A stretch of 64,000 bases of DNA from the NCBI GenBank assembly GCA_025331445.1, contig JAIWNE010000019.1:62001-126000 (forward strand). The letters run 5' to 3'. The first letter of the stretch is position 1; each line of letters opens with the position of its first letter. The notes below the pieces were generated by a model. The model was not told the DNA's origin and made no database searches. It was given only the letters and a program-made list of their open reading frames with translations. The DNA comes from Blakeslea trispora (Eukaryota > Mucoromycota > Mucoromycetes > Mucorales > Choanephoraceae). The translations under genes were made by a program, and so were the position numbers. Of this stretch, positions 1 to 12,147 are shown in pieces.

Positions 1-1349
1 ATAAAGACTATAAAGCAGCACTTGAACAACTTGATCCCGAGATCCGTGCGTTATTGGAAGGCCCCGAAACACAAGAGGAAATTGTGAAGGCCGAAAAGGA
101 TCGAAGACCAGAAAGAGCAGTATGTCAACGTTGTTATACCCTTCAGCACCATAATGCACCTACAACTGAATCTGGCCCTGACTTTCTAAGGGCTTCACAA
201 CAGTATGGATCACTTGAATTTCTTAAGACGAAGCAAGATCCTTTAGTAGTTGCTGTTCTGGATGTGACTGATTTACCTGCATCACTAGGCCATCTACCTG
301 AACTTCTTGCCAAGAATCCAGGTACTCGAGTGATGATAGCCGCCAACAAGATAGACGTTTTACCTGCCTCTGCTAGACGACATGAGCAGCGCATCAGAGA
401 CTGGATTGTTCATCATGTAAAGCTGTTAGGCCTACCAACACAACAAATAAGCTCTGTTACGCTGATCAGTGCCAAAAAGGGCTGGGGCATCCCAACTCTC
501 ATGCGTAAAATGGATAAAGAGAGAAGGCCTACAGATGACATCTACCTTGTTGGTTGTACCAATGTAGGTAAATCAGCATTAGTCAATCAATTCATGTCTC
601 AAATCCGAGGCACATTGGATGCAGCAGGGCGTCAGTTCAAAGCCCAGTTAAAGTCCAAATACAAGATCACGAGCTCTGCTGTTCCTGGCACAACGATGGG
701 CACCATCAAAGTACCTTTGCATGCGCTAGGCATGAGTGAATCTCCTGATGGTTGGGAAAAAAAGCGCTTCGTGACGCGGGAGCGATACCTTGTAGATACT
801 CCCGGTATCATCAATGATCAACAACTCATCCATCTATTACCTTATGACGAACAAAAGCAGTTGGTGAATCAAAAGGAATTGAAACCTGTCACATTTAAGC
901 TTGAGCCAGGTAAATCATTGATCTTGAAGCCTCTGGTTCGCATTGATCTGTTGGAATCAAGCAATCCCGTCCTCTTGACTCTTTTCAGTCCATTAGCACC
1001 CCATCTGACTCGAACTGAAAAGCTGCCTGCAGCACAAGCATTAGAACCAAGTCATGCTCGACTTGTTAAAGATCAGCGTGTAGTTAAGACAGATCTTTTA
1101 GAACCTCTGGATGAAATTGTGAAAGTACGAGGAATACACCCATCTCATGCTTCTGTCGACTTTAGTTTTGCTGGTGTTGGATGGGTTTCTTTGACAGGTG
1201 AATTTGATAGGGCTAAATTCCGTATCTGGTTACCTAAAAATGTAGATCCATATCAGGTATTTAAAATGCGTGATCCGCCTTTCTTACCATACGAGTACAG
1301 AGGCTCTGTTAGAAAGTTTTTTGGTTCTGGTGAGAGAACACGCAAGTAA
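1..1349 (+). CDS. Mitochondrial circularly permuted GTPase, MTG3/GEP3/NOA1 (YqeH) type; 5' end outside window
   Basis: The reading frame is open from base 3 with no start codon, so the N-terminus lies outside the window; the stop is at 1347-1349. A Cys pair (CQRC) near the visible start fits the zinc-finger module of YqeH-type proteins. The GTPase motifs occur in permuted order: ANKID (G4), SAKKGWG (G5), then GCTNVGKSALVNQF (G1/P-loop), PGTT (G2) and DTPG (G3). That G4-G5-G1-G2-G3 order is the hallmark of the YqeH/NOA1/Mtg3 family, which acts in assembly of the mitochondrial small ribosomal subunit. About 180 residues follow G3 as the usual C-terminal domain. The visible part has no intron. 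The next gene converges from the minus strand with only 63 bp between stops. Family assignment is firm; mitochondrial location is inferred from the family. Confidence 0.9.
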   Translation, partial: KDYKAALEQLDPEIRALLEGPETQEEIVKAEKDRRPERAVCQRCYTLQHHNAPTTESGPDFLRASQQYGSLEFLKTKQDPLVVAVLDVTDLPASLGHLPELLAKNPGTRVMIAANKIDVLPASARRHEQRIRDWIVHHVKLLGLPTQQISSVTLISAKKGWGIPTLMRKMDKERRPTDDIYLVGCTNVGKSALVNQFMSQIRGTLDAAGRQFKAQLKSKYKITSSAVPGTTMGTIKVPLHALGMSESPDGWEKKRFVTRERYLVDTPGIINDQQLIHLLPYDEQKQLVNQKELKPVTFKLEPGKSLILKPLVRIDLLESSNPVLLTLFSPLAPHLTRTEKLPAAQALEPSHARLVKDQRVVKTDLLEPLDEIVKVRGIHPSHASVDFSFAGVGWVSLTGEFDRAKFRIWLPKNVDPYQVFKMRDPPFLPYEYRGSVRKFFGSGERTRK

Positions 1350-1412
1350 ATTTGTAAATAAATAGACACACACATAAAATAAAAACCAATATGTAAATCA
1401 TCTTATTAAAAA

Positions 1413-2728
1413 TCATTTAGAACATAAAACTCGAGCTTTTTCTAATATTTCAACACGTGCACCATACATGATGAATGGTGGGCAAACGCACAATTGAATG
1501 GTACCAGATGTCTGACCATCTTCATCCACCATTGTCTTGGGGTCAAATGGTTCTGATCCTTCACCTACAGCAGCAGCAGCAATTTCTACTTCTTGTCCGC
1601 GCATAGCATAACCTATATGAGAAGCATGTTCCACCATGGCTTTCAACATGGCTGAATATTGTTTTGTTGTGTCTTTTTCTTTTTGGTCATGTTGTTCAAT
1701 AAAGGGAAAGGCTTTCAAGAGCGAAGTGTATAGCGATGTATACATACGCTTGTTTAACTTTTGGATTTCCTGCTGAATATCCGAACCAGGGACATTTCCA
1801 GAGACAACTACTTTAGCTATTTCCTGTCTTAATCTTGTGCAAAAACTAGGGTCATAATGTTCAAACCACATTTGTAGCTGTGTATAGGGCTGCGAAATTC
1901 GAAGGCCTGTGAAAGCATTGTAGTTCATGCTCTGTACCAGCACATCCATGAGGAACTTTTCTGTAAGCATTTCAATGCGTTTTTGAGGTAAAGGATCACC
2001 CAACTTCAAGATGGCATCATGGAGATTGATCCAAAAAGAACTTATGGCTTTTGTGGCAATTGCAGGCTCAGCATGCTTTGCTACTTCCACACTCAAATGT
2101 TTGATCATGTTTTTAAGCTCCTTTAACTTCTTGTGAACAGTTCTAGCATCATCGTCTGTTGCTCTTCTGGACTTGATATGTTCATTGTAATTATCGAGAA
2201 GTTGCTTTTGGTCCTTTTGGCGTGACAGCATACGCTCTCTTGACTGTTGTTCTTTTTCAGCTAAATCAACATTGGAATGACGCGCATAGGAAAGCTCTTC
2301 ATCAAGTCTTCGAAGCATATCTTTCTTTTGTTTAATTTCCATGATCAATTTTTCTGTCTGTGGAGGAATCATGTTGGCAACTGGCTCTGAGGAAGTGGAT
2401 GTTGGGGTAGTTGAAGAGGGAGGGGTAACTGTCTGTATTTGAGTAGAGCCTTCTTTCTGTTGTTGTTGTACCTGAGCAGGCTGTTGCTGTTGTTGTACCT
2501 GAGCAGGCTGTTGTTGTTGTTGTACCTGAGCAGGCTGTTGTGCCTGAACGGACTGTTGTTGTGTCTGCTTCACCTGCTCATCTTGGGTCTGAGACTCTAC
2601 CTGTTTTTGGGTTTGACCTTGTACTTGCTCTTGGTCTTCATGTTGCAATCGTTGCTGTACTTGAGGCTCTTGTTGCTGTTGTTGCACCTGAGCAGGCTGT
2701 TGTTTCTGTTGCTGTTGTACTTGTGGAG

Positions 2729-2759
<31 letters not shown>

Positions 2760-3023
2760 TTGTTGTACCTGGCCAGGTTGTTGTTGTTGGGAAGGTACTT
2801 GGGTGGCATTAGCTTGCTGTTGAATAGACTGGTGTATCTCTTTCTCTTGAGATAAACTTGACGAGATAATTGCTGAATCTGTCTTTTCCATATTGTTAGC
2901 TGTTGTTTGCTTATTCCCGACATTCAAGTTAAGGGCGAGTGGTTCAGATGAGGGAACTAAGTGTTTGAGTTAGCTCACAAAGGAAACAGTATTGATTTGC
3001 TCAATGCTTGCTTTACCAGACAT
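1413..3023 (-). CDS. Poly-Q, coiled-coil protein of unknown function
   Basis: I join a short first exon (3023-2979, starting MSGKASIEQ) to a long second exon (2909-1413). The 69 nt intron (2978-2910) has a GTGAGC donor, a CTTAAC branch-like site and an AAG acceptor; joining is in frame. A start inside exon 2 (ATG at 2891) is the alternative. Residues about 35-180 are dominated by Gln runs and imperfect repeats of QPAQVQQQQ. After that come a charged coiled-coil stretch (about 200-290) and a globular-looking C-terminal half with many aromatic residues, ending near CVCPPFIMYG. I do not recognise the family. The Q-rich part suggests a scaffold or transcription-associated factor, but that is only a guess. 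It converges with the GTPase gene. Confidence 0.7.
2440..2850. repeat. CAG/CAA-type trinucleotide tract and imperfect 27 bp repeats coding poly-Q
   Basis: On the plus strand the tract reads as CTG/TTG triplets, with a pure CTG run near 2730-2757 followed by TTG triplets. Three imperfect copies of a 27-30 bp unit sit at about 2460-2540 and encode QPAQVQQQQ on the minus strand. The mix of CAA and CAG codons partly interrupts the tract. Confidence 0.85.
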
Positions 3024-3223
3024 TTTTTGAGTGGTAAGAAAGAGAAAGAGAAAGAGAGAGAGAAAGAAGGAAAACAAAGAAAGTGGACTTGTTTTCTCGA
3101 AATAGTCTTTCTAAATTAAATTTCAAAATTTAAAAATAAGTAGCCCCAAATAAGCGTCTGGCTTTCTTGGTTGATTCGAACTTGAGGTAATAAGAGAAAG
3201 AGGCGCTTTATCGGTTTAGCGAG

Positions 3224-3344
<121 letters not shown>

Positions 3345-4256
3345 GACTCGAATAGAAAGAAAAACAGGAGCCCTTGAGAGGAGTAGTAAAGCCAAGCCGT
3401 AAGAAAAACACAAATATAGCTACATGTTACACTTACTTTAAATTTATATGAGTAACCCAAATATAAATACAAGTATACTTTACATTGTATTTCTATTCCT
3501 CTCCTCTTTTTTTTTCTAAGAGTTAGACAGAGGAAATGATATTCCATTCCACCATTGTGGGTTTTGCTGTTGTGCTGCTACCATTAAATGATCAATCAAA
3601 AAAGTTAGAGGTAAGTGTTGACTATAAATGACAGGCAAAGTAAATGCTCTGGAGAAGAAACTTTGGACACAAGACTAGATTAAGCCTAGAAAAATATCAT
3701 TATTTTAGGTATGAAAATGAGTGTGCTGCTAGAAAGCTTTAGATGAGTGCCTTCAGTTATTACTGGATCAAGCAAATAGGATTTTTTCAACTTTCTCATT
3801 TCAGCTAAAGGACTACATGATGTCTTTAGCAATTCTATTCGCCCACAAAGCAACAAAACCTACCTGACCAGGTGAAAGAGGTTAAAAAATGTTAGGGTCT
3901 GAACGTCTCAAGATTTGATAGATCTCTTAAGAAGAAGAAATCCAGGTACACTTTGTTCTTTGATGGCATTAATTATTTTTGCATTGAGCAATTTCCAGAA
4001 ATGGATTGCCTGAATCCAAATTTGGATTGTCTACATCGTTTCACTTGCGCTTAAAAGGGCAACCTACACAATGAAGCTCCAGATACCATAATCATCTGCA
4101 ATTAAGAGAAGATATTATCCTTTGTTGTAGTGGTATGTCGAAATAGCCATCAGGGTGCCCAAGTTGCTTACGTCTGAACTGAGTAAGTCCAATGTTAATA
4201 TACGATCAGATCAGTTAAATAGAGAAGTAAACAAACTATCGATTATATGTATACAA
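3345..4256. other. Non-coding spacer
   Basis: No ORF here shows codon-like structure or a recognisable domain. The region is AT-rich with short A/T runs. I see no tRNA-like element. The next 170 bp hold a small inverted-repeat element, listed separately. Confidence 0.5.
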
Positions 4257-4425
4257 CACTAGTCGCTTCCTTAAAGAGTGTTTGTATTCTTGAGAAATAC
4301 ACTCTTATACCATATACTCTTAAATCGAATGGTATTTCGGCACTTGGAGCGATACAAGTCAAAGGATCGCTACTCTTATATTATATACTCTTATATCAAG
4401 CAACCCTTTAATCGAGCGACTATTG
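4257..4425. mobile_element. Short inverted-repeat element with pogo/Fot1-like ends (MITE candidate)
   Basis: The left end reads CACTAGTCGCTTCCTTAAAG and the reverse complement of the right end reads CAATAGTCGCTCGATTAAAG, about 15 of 20 identical. Both resemble the end at 35252 (CAGTAGTCTCTCTATTTAAG). A TA follows the right end; the left flank is not clearly TA. The inside contains short direct repeats of an ACTCTTATA type. There is no coding capacity. The reading as a non-autonomous pogo-type element is an inference from end sequence and size. Confidence 0.5.
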
Positions 4426-5032
4426 TAGTTATTCACTTTAAATTAGGCAAATAGTTTGCAGTTATTTGTAAGTTTTACGTCTATTTGCAATAGCATGCCA
4501 ATTACAAACCACACTGTTTCAGACAGGCTCATTTAGTATCACATTGACATAGGGCTGTAACTGCTCAAGCTAACATATTTCATACTTTCAAGCGACTAAG
4601 AATTAGAGATGAGATTCCTTCAAGGTTGTGCTTAGTTGCTTTGATATTTGTTAAGAGGTTCTTACATTGCTTCTTGTTATTGGAAAGAAAAATACTTGGT
4701 GAAAGAACCTTGTTGTGAAATCTCCTGTCTAGCCTAAAACATACTGTGTCAAAGCTCAACTTCAGGGCAATTTTTGTTTTATGCGACCAACTGGTTTTTA
4801 AAGGTCTGACCAATTAGGTTTCAATAATTTTACCAATTGAGTTTTAAAAAGCAGCCCAATTATTTGGTAATGGAAACACTGTGTTATTGGTTAATCAGAC
4901 GAAATATAAAACCAGTGATTATCTTAGTCTAGAAAAGGTGGTGTCCATAAAAGTGACTGCTCAAAGATCATTTTATAGTTCTGTTGATTTACCCCCTTTT
5001 TTTCTCTACTTAAAAAAGAAATACTTACAGAT

Positions 5033-6015
5033 ATGGTCAACTTTCCTAACGATGTCAAGATCGCTGTTATCGGTGGTTCCGGCCTTTACAACCTTGAAGG
5101 TCTTGAAGTTATTGAGGAAGTAAACCCTGAAACTGTAAGATAAATAGAAAAATAAAAAATAAAGTCTTGAAAAACAAACAGTAACCATATACTTATTTCG
5201 CTTTCTGCTTACAATAGCCTTGGGGTTTCCCTAGTGATAACATTGTCATCTCTCGTCTTCCCAGCGGCAACAAGATTGCATTTTTGGCTCGTCATGGTCG
5301 TGGTCATTACTTGACACCTACTGAAGTTCCCGTTCGTGCCAACATTGCTGCCCTCAAGTCTCTTGGTGTCGAAGTTATTATTGCTTTCTCTGCTGTTGGT
5401 TCTTTGCGTGAAGAAATCCCTCCTTGTGATTTCGTTTTGCCTGATCAATTGATTGACCGTACCAAAGGTCTTCGTCCCTCCACCTACTTTGGTGAAGGTG
5501 TCGTTGCTCATGCTGGTTTTGCCGAGCCTTTCCACGCTGGCCTTGCCAACTTGATTTATAACCATGCTAAATCTCTTGAATTTGGTGCCAAGTTGCACCG
5601 CGATAAGACTGCTGTTTGTATGGAAGGTCCTGCTTTCTCTACCCGTGCTGAATCTCACATGTACCGCTCTTGGGGTGGTGATATTATCAACATGAGTGCC
5701 TTGCCTGAATCAAAGTTAGCTCGTGAAGCTGAAATTGCCTACCAAATGGTCTGTATGTCTACTGATTACGATTGTTGGAGAATCGATGAGGAAGCTGTCA
5801 CTGTCGAGACTGTCATGAACAATATGAAGAACAACGGTAAGAATGCCAAGAACTTGTTGCATGCTATTTTGCCTGATCTCGAGAAGGCTGTTGCCGAAGA
5901 TACTCTTGAACCTAAGCTCAAGGGCTCCATGAAGTTTTCTGGAATGACCGCCAAAGAGAAGAGAAACCCTGAAACTGTTGCAAAGTTAGACTTCATTTTG
6001 CCTGGTTACTTTTAG
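5033..6015 (+). CDS. S-methyl-5'-thioadenosine phosphorylase
   Basis: Two exons (5033-5134 and 5218-6015) joined over an 83 nt GT-AG intron give 299 residues, the usual size for eukaryotic MTAP. The enzyme splits methylthioadenosine with phosphate into adenine and methylthioribose-1-phosphate in the methionine salvage pathway, normally in the cytosol. Visible motifs are IGGSGLY near the start (phosphate loop), RHGRGH, SAVGSLRE, EGPAFSTRAES and STDYDCW (purine-site Asp). The ATG at 5033 gives the standard N-terminus VKIAVIGGSG. No other gene lies within 1 kb on the left; the RING/RRM gene converges 90 bp downstream. Confidence 0.96.
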
Positions 6016-6105
6016 ACTTTATGCAATAACAATAATAAAAAAAAAAGACTTATGATTAAGCTAATTTCCTCACTTATTCTTTTTTATTTGTAAACTTGAT
6101 TGTTT

Positions 6106-8407
6106 TTAAGCAATCAGTGCGCTTTCGGATGTGACTAGATGGTTAGATTCAACCGTGGGTGATGCTGGCATTCGCCAAATATCAGAACTAACTGATTTTG
6201 AGGTAAAAGGTGATGTCCAAGGCGATAACTGTTGTTTCTGAAAATAATGCTCTTGGCGCTGTGTTTGGCTAGCTATAGGCCGCTTTTGCTGTTGGTAATG
6301 GTGTTCTATTGCACTGCTGTTTACTGGCTGAAATAGCAACGGAATACCGTTTTTTGTCAATTGTGGTTGTACATCAGATGTTGTCCGCTTATTGTTGCTA
6401 AATGCATCATCCAAGTGGCAGTATTGATGAATATCGCGGATAAGAGACGAAATAGGTGAATTGGCTGATGGTATGAAAGAAATCTCGTTTTTCTCATCCT
6501 CTTGTAACTTGCTCCATAAATAAGGTGACTCTTCTACTTGCGTTCCATTTGGCGAAAAAGCTTTTTGGGGTGCGAAATTATGATAAGGTGAAGTTGATTG
6601 TTTTAAACCAGTTGGGAGTTTCAAGATGGGGGAATTAGGTGTGAATAAAATGGATGGCATATCCATGCTACTATTCTTGTTGTTGCTGCTGTCATTGCTA
6701 GTATTGTATTCAATGTTCTTGTTTAACTGAAGTCCAGGAGGTGCTAAAGAAACTACTGGACTAGGAGAAATTAGGTGTGAAACAATGTCTTGTGGACATT
6801 CCAATGCGGGCTGTTTGTAAGAGCGTTGTTTTCTGGCGCTCTGTAAAAGCAGGACACATGATTCCTGCACGAACTAATCGTTCAAGTAGTGTATTATCGA
6901 TATGTACATAATCTTTCGCGAGGTGTGTTTTAAGCGATTCTAAAGTTCTAAACGTGAATACGATTGTAGTCAAAAAGCGAGCTGTCTTCTTTACCTATAG
7001 ATAGCTTTAACATTTCGTATATATGGTCTCTATGCATTGTCGAAATGAAAAGATGTGCTTGATGCCAAGGATGTTTAGTTATGACACTGATGATATTTTC
7101 GAATGGTCTTTCCGCGCATTTTCTTGAGAAATGCAACTACATTATTAAATTAAAGTGTGTAAGTTAAATTGAACCTTAAGTAAATGTTCAAAAAGAATAT
7201 ACCTTATAATTCTTACAAACAACCAAAAGCGAGTTGATTTCTTCTCGTGTGATAAATGGAGGGCATCCAGAGCCTCCAGAGCCTCCACCTCCAGTAGTGA
7301 TTGACATAGATTTAATGACCTCTGCAGCAGGAGGGATAGCTGAGACACCATAGAACTGACCTCTCCATTTTGGAAAAACAACTGACAATAGCTCTTCCTG
7401 TGAACACTCGATGACAGAAACAATGCGTCCCTTTAAAGGCTTTTGGTTTTTGGTCTCTATGGCACGTTTCATGTCCATCGTTGTAGCAAACTCAACATAT
7501 GCATCCGATAATGTTTTTCCGGTCGTTCGATCCATCATAATCTAAACGTGTGTATCGAAAAAATTTAATCTATCCGCCATGATTCATGTGCCCTTCGTTT
7601 ATGAGAAGAATACACTTACATGAATGGATTGTGTATATGTACTCGCAGAGGGATTTTTGCAATTGTTGAAAAACTGCTTTACATCCTGCTGAGATATGTC
7701 CCAAGGAATCTTCAAGTTAAATACAAATTCGGTGTTAATTAACAGCTTTGACCCAAAATAAAAAGGTAACATACATTCGTTAATTTCACGCAAGGATAGT
7801 AGTGTGGGGAGTAAGGCGCGCAATCGCTTCCAAAAGATGATTCGGGCTTGAGAAGTATTTGTTTGCTTTGGATATTGTTTGTCTATGAACAAAGTATAGA
7901 GATTTGATTCATACAGTTGGCATCTTTGCATCTCTCATCTTTTTTCGGAAAACAGTTCATACCTGCTCACAAAATGGACAAAGGCCCTGAAGTAACAGGT
8001 TTGATTTTTGGTATGATAAACAAGGACTGCAAAACTGATGCTGTCCACAAGAAAAAACAAATAACTGCTGCATGCTGTTTCTGTCCATGCAAAAGGAACA
8101 GACAGGTGTATGACTCTGTGCTGTACGCTTATAGACGCAATCCTCGACGATTGATGAATGGTTTCGAACTGAAGCTGAATTGTTTCCTGAAAACCACCCA
8201 TAATCGTTTCCTGTATGAAACAATGAATACGATGACGCGTTGAAATGACTAGTTAGAGGTGTTAAAGGCGAAGGAAGACTAACAGGTAAGTTAGGCTTTT
8301 GGTTGATCTGACTCAAGTTTATTGACAATTCATTTTTATCTGTTTGTTTGCTTAGTATGAAGAAGATACATAAGATGGAGATGTTGCTTACCTATAGGCT
8401 CATACAT
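6106..8407 (-). CDS. RING-finger plus RRM protein, multi-exon
   Basis: Rebuilt exons: 8407-8392 (only 16 nt), 8339-7963, about 7865-7620, 7541-7203, 7136-6995, 6939 to about 6798, and a C-terminal part 6760-6106. The 52 nt first intron joins in frame to MYEPIDKNELS. A C3HC4-like RING lies near residues 88-130 (CSFC, CGQHQFC, CSPC, CPFC). An RRM-like domain follows (VFNLKIPWDI as RNP2-like, DAYVEF as RNP1-like). Then comes a conserved-looking segment, LHFSRKCAERPFENIIS to AGIMCPAFTERQK. The last approximately 220 residues are Ser/Pro/Gln-rich and in another frame, reached either by a very short intron (6797-6761, 37 nt) or across a frameshift. The intron between exons 2 and 3 is also uncertain (97 nt preferred, 31 nt possible). 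The architecture suggests RNA-linked ubiquitin ligase activity; function is otherwise unknown. Confidence 0.7.
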
Positions 8408-11272
8408 TGTGGTACCAATAATCTCGAAAGTCAAAGAAAGAAAAGAGGGAAGAAGAGGGAATAGAAAAGTAAAAGAGACGGGCCGTATTCTACTTATAGT
8501 CGATTTGTCTCTCAAGAACAAACTTTTTAAGGTATGTGCTTCTTTGGAAAGGAAGGATCTCAACCCCTTACATTAATTGAACCAGATTTCTGTCAAAAAT
8601 TCCAAATTTAGTATTTATTAAGTGTATCAGGGTCTTGTACACAAAGTCAATTTGTCCACCTGTGGAATGGTGGTTATTAATTCTAAAATGGTTCATATGT
8701 AAATAAAGCGTAATTTATTAATTTAAATTGAAATGCGCATTGCTAGAGCACTAGAAAAGATGAGATACAGTATAATAAAGTACGCTCTTGCTTTCAGTCA
8801 ACAGAATTCATCCTAAAGTTTTCTAGGGCTATTGTTATCTAAACATGTTTAATCTGAGACAGTGAGAATGATGTGATAGAACAATAAAGACAACAGAATA
8901 AGTTTGTTACTGCTTTTACCTTGAGTGAAATTTGGGATCGCCAAGTAGCAACATCAAGTGCGTTTAAATACATTACCAATTATCAGTAAATCGGATTAGA
9001 GGTAAGAATAGGTACTATGATATTGCAACAGAGTTGATGAAACAAAGAAACAGGGAGCAAGCACATCTCAGATATTAATAAAAAAAAAGATGTGGCAGAA
9101 GCATCCGATCAATTAAATGCAAAATGAACTTCTTCTTGAGAAATAAAACATAATAAAAAGGAGAGCGCGTTAATTGAGGAGCCATGATTTGAAACAAAAT
9201 CAAGTATTATGCTTAGTGAATATGACTAGCACAAATTGCATCAACCATACTATATAAAATGAAATAGAGTGCTGTATCGGAAATGTAGAGGCTTTAAAGA
9301 AGAAGAAAATCTAATGCTAAGTCAATCGAATAAGACGCATCTTACACCAGTCATATACATGACATGCCAATGCGAGTAGAAAGCTTAAATGACCATTTCG
9401 TATCAGGGTAATGTTGCCATTGATAGACAGAAATAGAAGCCGCAATAATTGAGGCATGGATTTGTTTACTAGACAAATTAGTCAAGTTACACAAATAGAG
9501 AGAGATATGTTTGTAAACAAAAACAATGAATCTGTTTATCTGTGCTCAAGTCCAATACTTACACATGCTTTACTAAAGGCATTCTTTTTCTCCAAATCAG
9601 ATATGTTTATAACAAAAAAATACAAACCAGCTATTTCTGAATTAGCAGGATAACATTTGAGAATTGATTTGACAACAAGTAAAGTACAAAAATAATGTGT
9701 GATTATAAGAAAACAGAGAAAAAAAGGCTAACTCCAAATTATGCTTGACAAGTTTTACGCTTTTGTATGTATAATATTCAATCATAGAGTCTTGAATGAA
9801 CAGGAATTGTACTATTAGTCTGTTTTCTTTTTTGAGTGCTCGAACTAGCATGTTTTTTTTTTACTTTCATATTATAATGATCAGCAATGAAAAGTTCAAG
9901 TGCAGGCATGATTATACTGCATAAAACCAAACATACATGCACAAAAAGAAATATCTTTCAACGGCCCATCTCTTTAAACTATGGCTTCAAACTTGGAACA
10001 TCAAGTCTCTGATATTCTCAAGACATTCTGGGCTTCAGCATTGATTTGTGTTTGAACAGAAGGTTTTTGTGCGAATGAATTCAAAGAACTAACATTTTTA
10101 CCCGGAAACTTTGTCTTATTTCTCACAAAGCGAAACCAACTTTCTGATTAGCATCGAAATGCTTTGAACTTATAAGGTCACCTGAACAGGACATCATAAT
10201 AGCTAGTTAATGTAAAAGCGTGCTTGACATAAGGATCGATTTCCAAGGACAAGTCAATGACCTTAGACTTCATTGTTTATCTGATAAAAAGGCAAATTTT
10301 ATTAAGCTTTCTTATTCCTTTGGGTCGAGTGCCTACCATATCGGAAAACTCGAGTGTATTATTATTCTTTTCTTTTTGTGTCATAAAGCTACACAATACT
10401 TCAAAGTTACAACAGAAATGATGCAGAGCATGGCATGTTGCTTACCATCGGATTAACCAAGGAGAGAATTGAAGTGAGAAACCAGGACGTTTAGTAGGGA
10501 GCATATTTGAAAAGAAAGAGAGAGAGAGAGAGAAAAGAGTATATCCAGTTTCTCCGCATGATTTCTAAACAACTCTTAAAGACTAATTCTTTGACCTTTG
10601 GCTACCCAAAGTTCATTGAATTTATCGATTATCGTTTATGATTCTCTTGATGTAGCTGATGTATGTCTATTAGATGACGCTATTGAAGCATCATGTCTTG
10701 AGTCTGTACCAAAAGCAACAGGTAGAAGAGTGGGCAGTTTGATCAACAGAAGAAGGACCAGAACCAGACAAGTCTGTCCATTGCATATTCAGTAAGCCAA
10801 GAAACGGTTGGCATAAGAATACTGATTGTCTTCAAGAGAACTTACTAAGAGGAGGAAGGGATTTTGTCCTCTGCTTTCTTTCTGAGATAGGTAGTGTTAC
10901 CTCAAGATTGTCATCTAATATGTTAAGAGGATGTACTTTGATTGATCTAAACATCAAGTTGGTGAATTGATGTTACAACAAAAGACTACCTGCGTCTTAC
11001 CTTTTTCTTGACATGCCCTTATTGGGACTTTTTTGTTGATCTATCAGAAACATTAATTCATCTGTCTAATGAATCAGCTTATCGAGGTATTCTGTTCAAC
11101 TCAAAACAATTTTCAAATCGAAAGCTCAGAAAAGCACCAGCATCAGATTACATAAGAGTGCTTCTTTGAAGTGATTTCTAGTCGATGCAATTTGTATTTT
11201 TTTACTCAAACAATTTGAAGGCAGTTGATCCAGCGTTGAAAAACTTGAAAGCAGATTATCACTTTTCCCACC
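8408..11272. other. Long non-coding spacer
   Basis: About 2.9 kb between the RING/RRM gene and the inverted-repeat element. ORFs here (9456-9653, 10220-10456, 10598-10795) lack protein-like composition or known motifs. A short GA run sits at 10518-10535. It probably includes promoter sequence of the RING/RRM gene at its left end. I see no RNA gene. Confidence 0.5.
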
Positions 11273-11489
11273 TTAACGTGCCTCTGAACTTGAAATTGCA
11301 AAAATATGGTTGATCTTTAAAAACCTTCATATAGAAACCTATATGTCAAAATTAAGAAAGCTGAGTGCATAACATTGCGCAGAAATGTCTTTCTAACAGC
11401 TTGGTACGCTTAGTTTCCTTACTTTTGATATGCGAAGGTTTTTGAAGATCAACCATATTTTTGTAGTTTCAACCTCAGAGGCACGTTAA
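11273..11489. mobile_element. 217 bp inverted-repeat element (MITE/foldback) with TTAA at both ends
   Basis: The left arm starts TTAACGTGCCTCTGA and the right arm ends TCAGAGGCACGTTAA. The arms match over about 60 bp with few mismatches, and about 100 bp of unrelated sequence lies between them. TTAA at each edge could be a piggyBac-type target duplication or simply part of the arm. There is no coding capacity. It sits about 660 bp upstream of the NDT80-type gene. Confidence 0.75.
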
Positions 11490-12147
11490 CTTCCAGAAAC
11501 GGTGCAATGTATTACAAAAAAAGGATACACATTAATAAAAATAAATCCCGATGCTAATCTTTTATTCTGAGTAAATTTTCCTGGTATCACTGATAAACCA
11601 CACTATACTCTATTGTATAATGAAGGCGACAAATCCAAAAAGATAAATAGCCATACCAAACACCAAAAAAAAATTGCTTGGCGACAGGCCCTAAAATTTT
11701 TTTATCACTTACCTCTGATAAGTAAGGTCAGATTACCTTCAAATTGACTTGGTTGCTTGTGAAGGCAACGCGTTTTTAGAATCGATAGTGCACCTAAACA
11801 ATGCAACATGTTTTACTATTTATTATCTCTACATAGCTGAATGGAACCCCATGTAGTCTGTCAAACGATACATCTAGTCTGCTTAAGACAAGAAGTCCAG
11901 GCACTTTTTATGTAAATCAAAAACTTTAACAAGATGATTATGACTGTGCGCAAAATAAATAAAAAAATCTGAATTTGATCTCACCAATTCAAACTTTCAG
12001 GGCTCACTTCTCCATAAAGCAGCAGAGTCTCACGTGTATCCATTCTAATGTTGTACAAACACTTTTATTCTCTTTACAAAGTGCCCTTCTTTCTGTTTTC
12101 CCTCTCTTTTTTCTCTCTTTTTTCCTTTTTCTCTTCGTGCCTGGAAA
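11490..12147. promoter_or_regulatory. Upstream region of the NDT80-type gene
   Basis: The last 150 bp are strongly C/T-rich on the coding strand (for example 12065-12135), a feature common in fungal leaders and promoters. I cannot place a convincing TATA box. Confidence 0.35.

Noticed and set aside
2439..2855. Plus-strand leucine-rich ORFs
   Set aside because: Antisense shadows of the poly-Q coding tract.
3160..3190. Sequence GGTTGATTCGAAC resembling a tRNA B box
   Set aside because: No matching A box or cloverleaf arms could be drawn around it.
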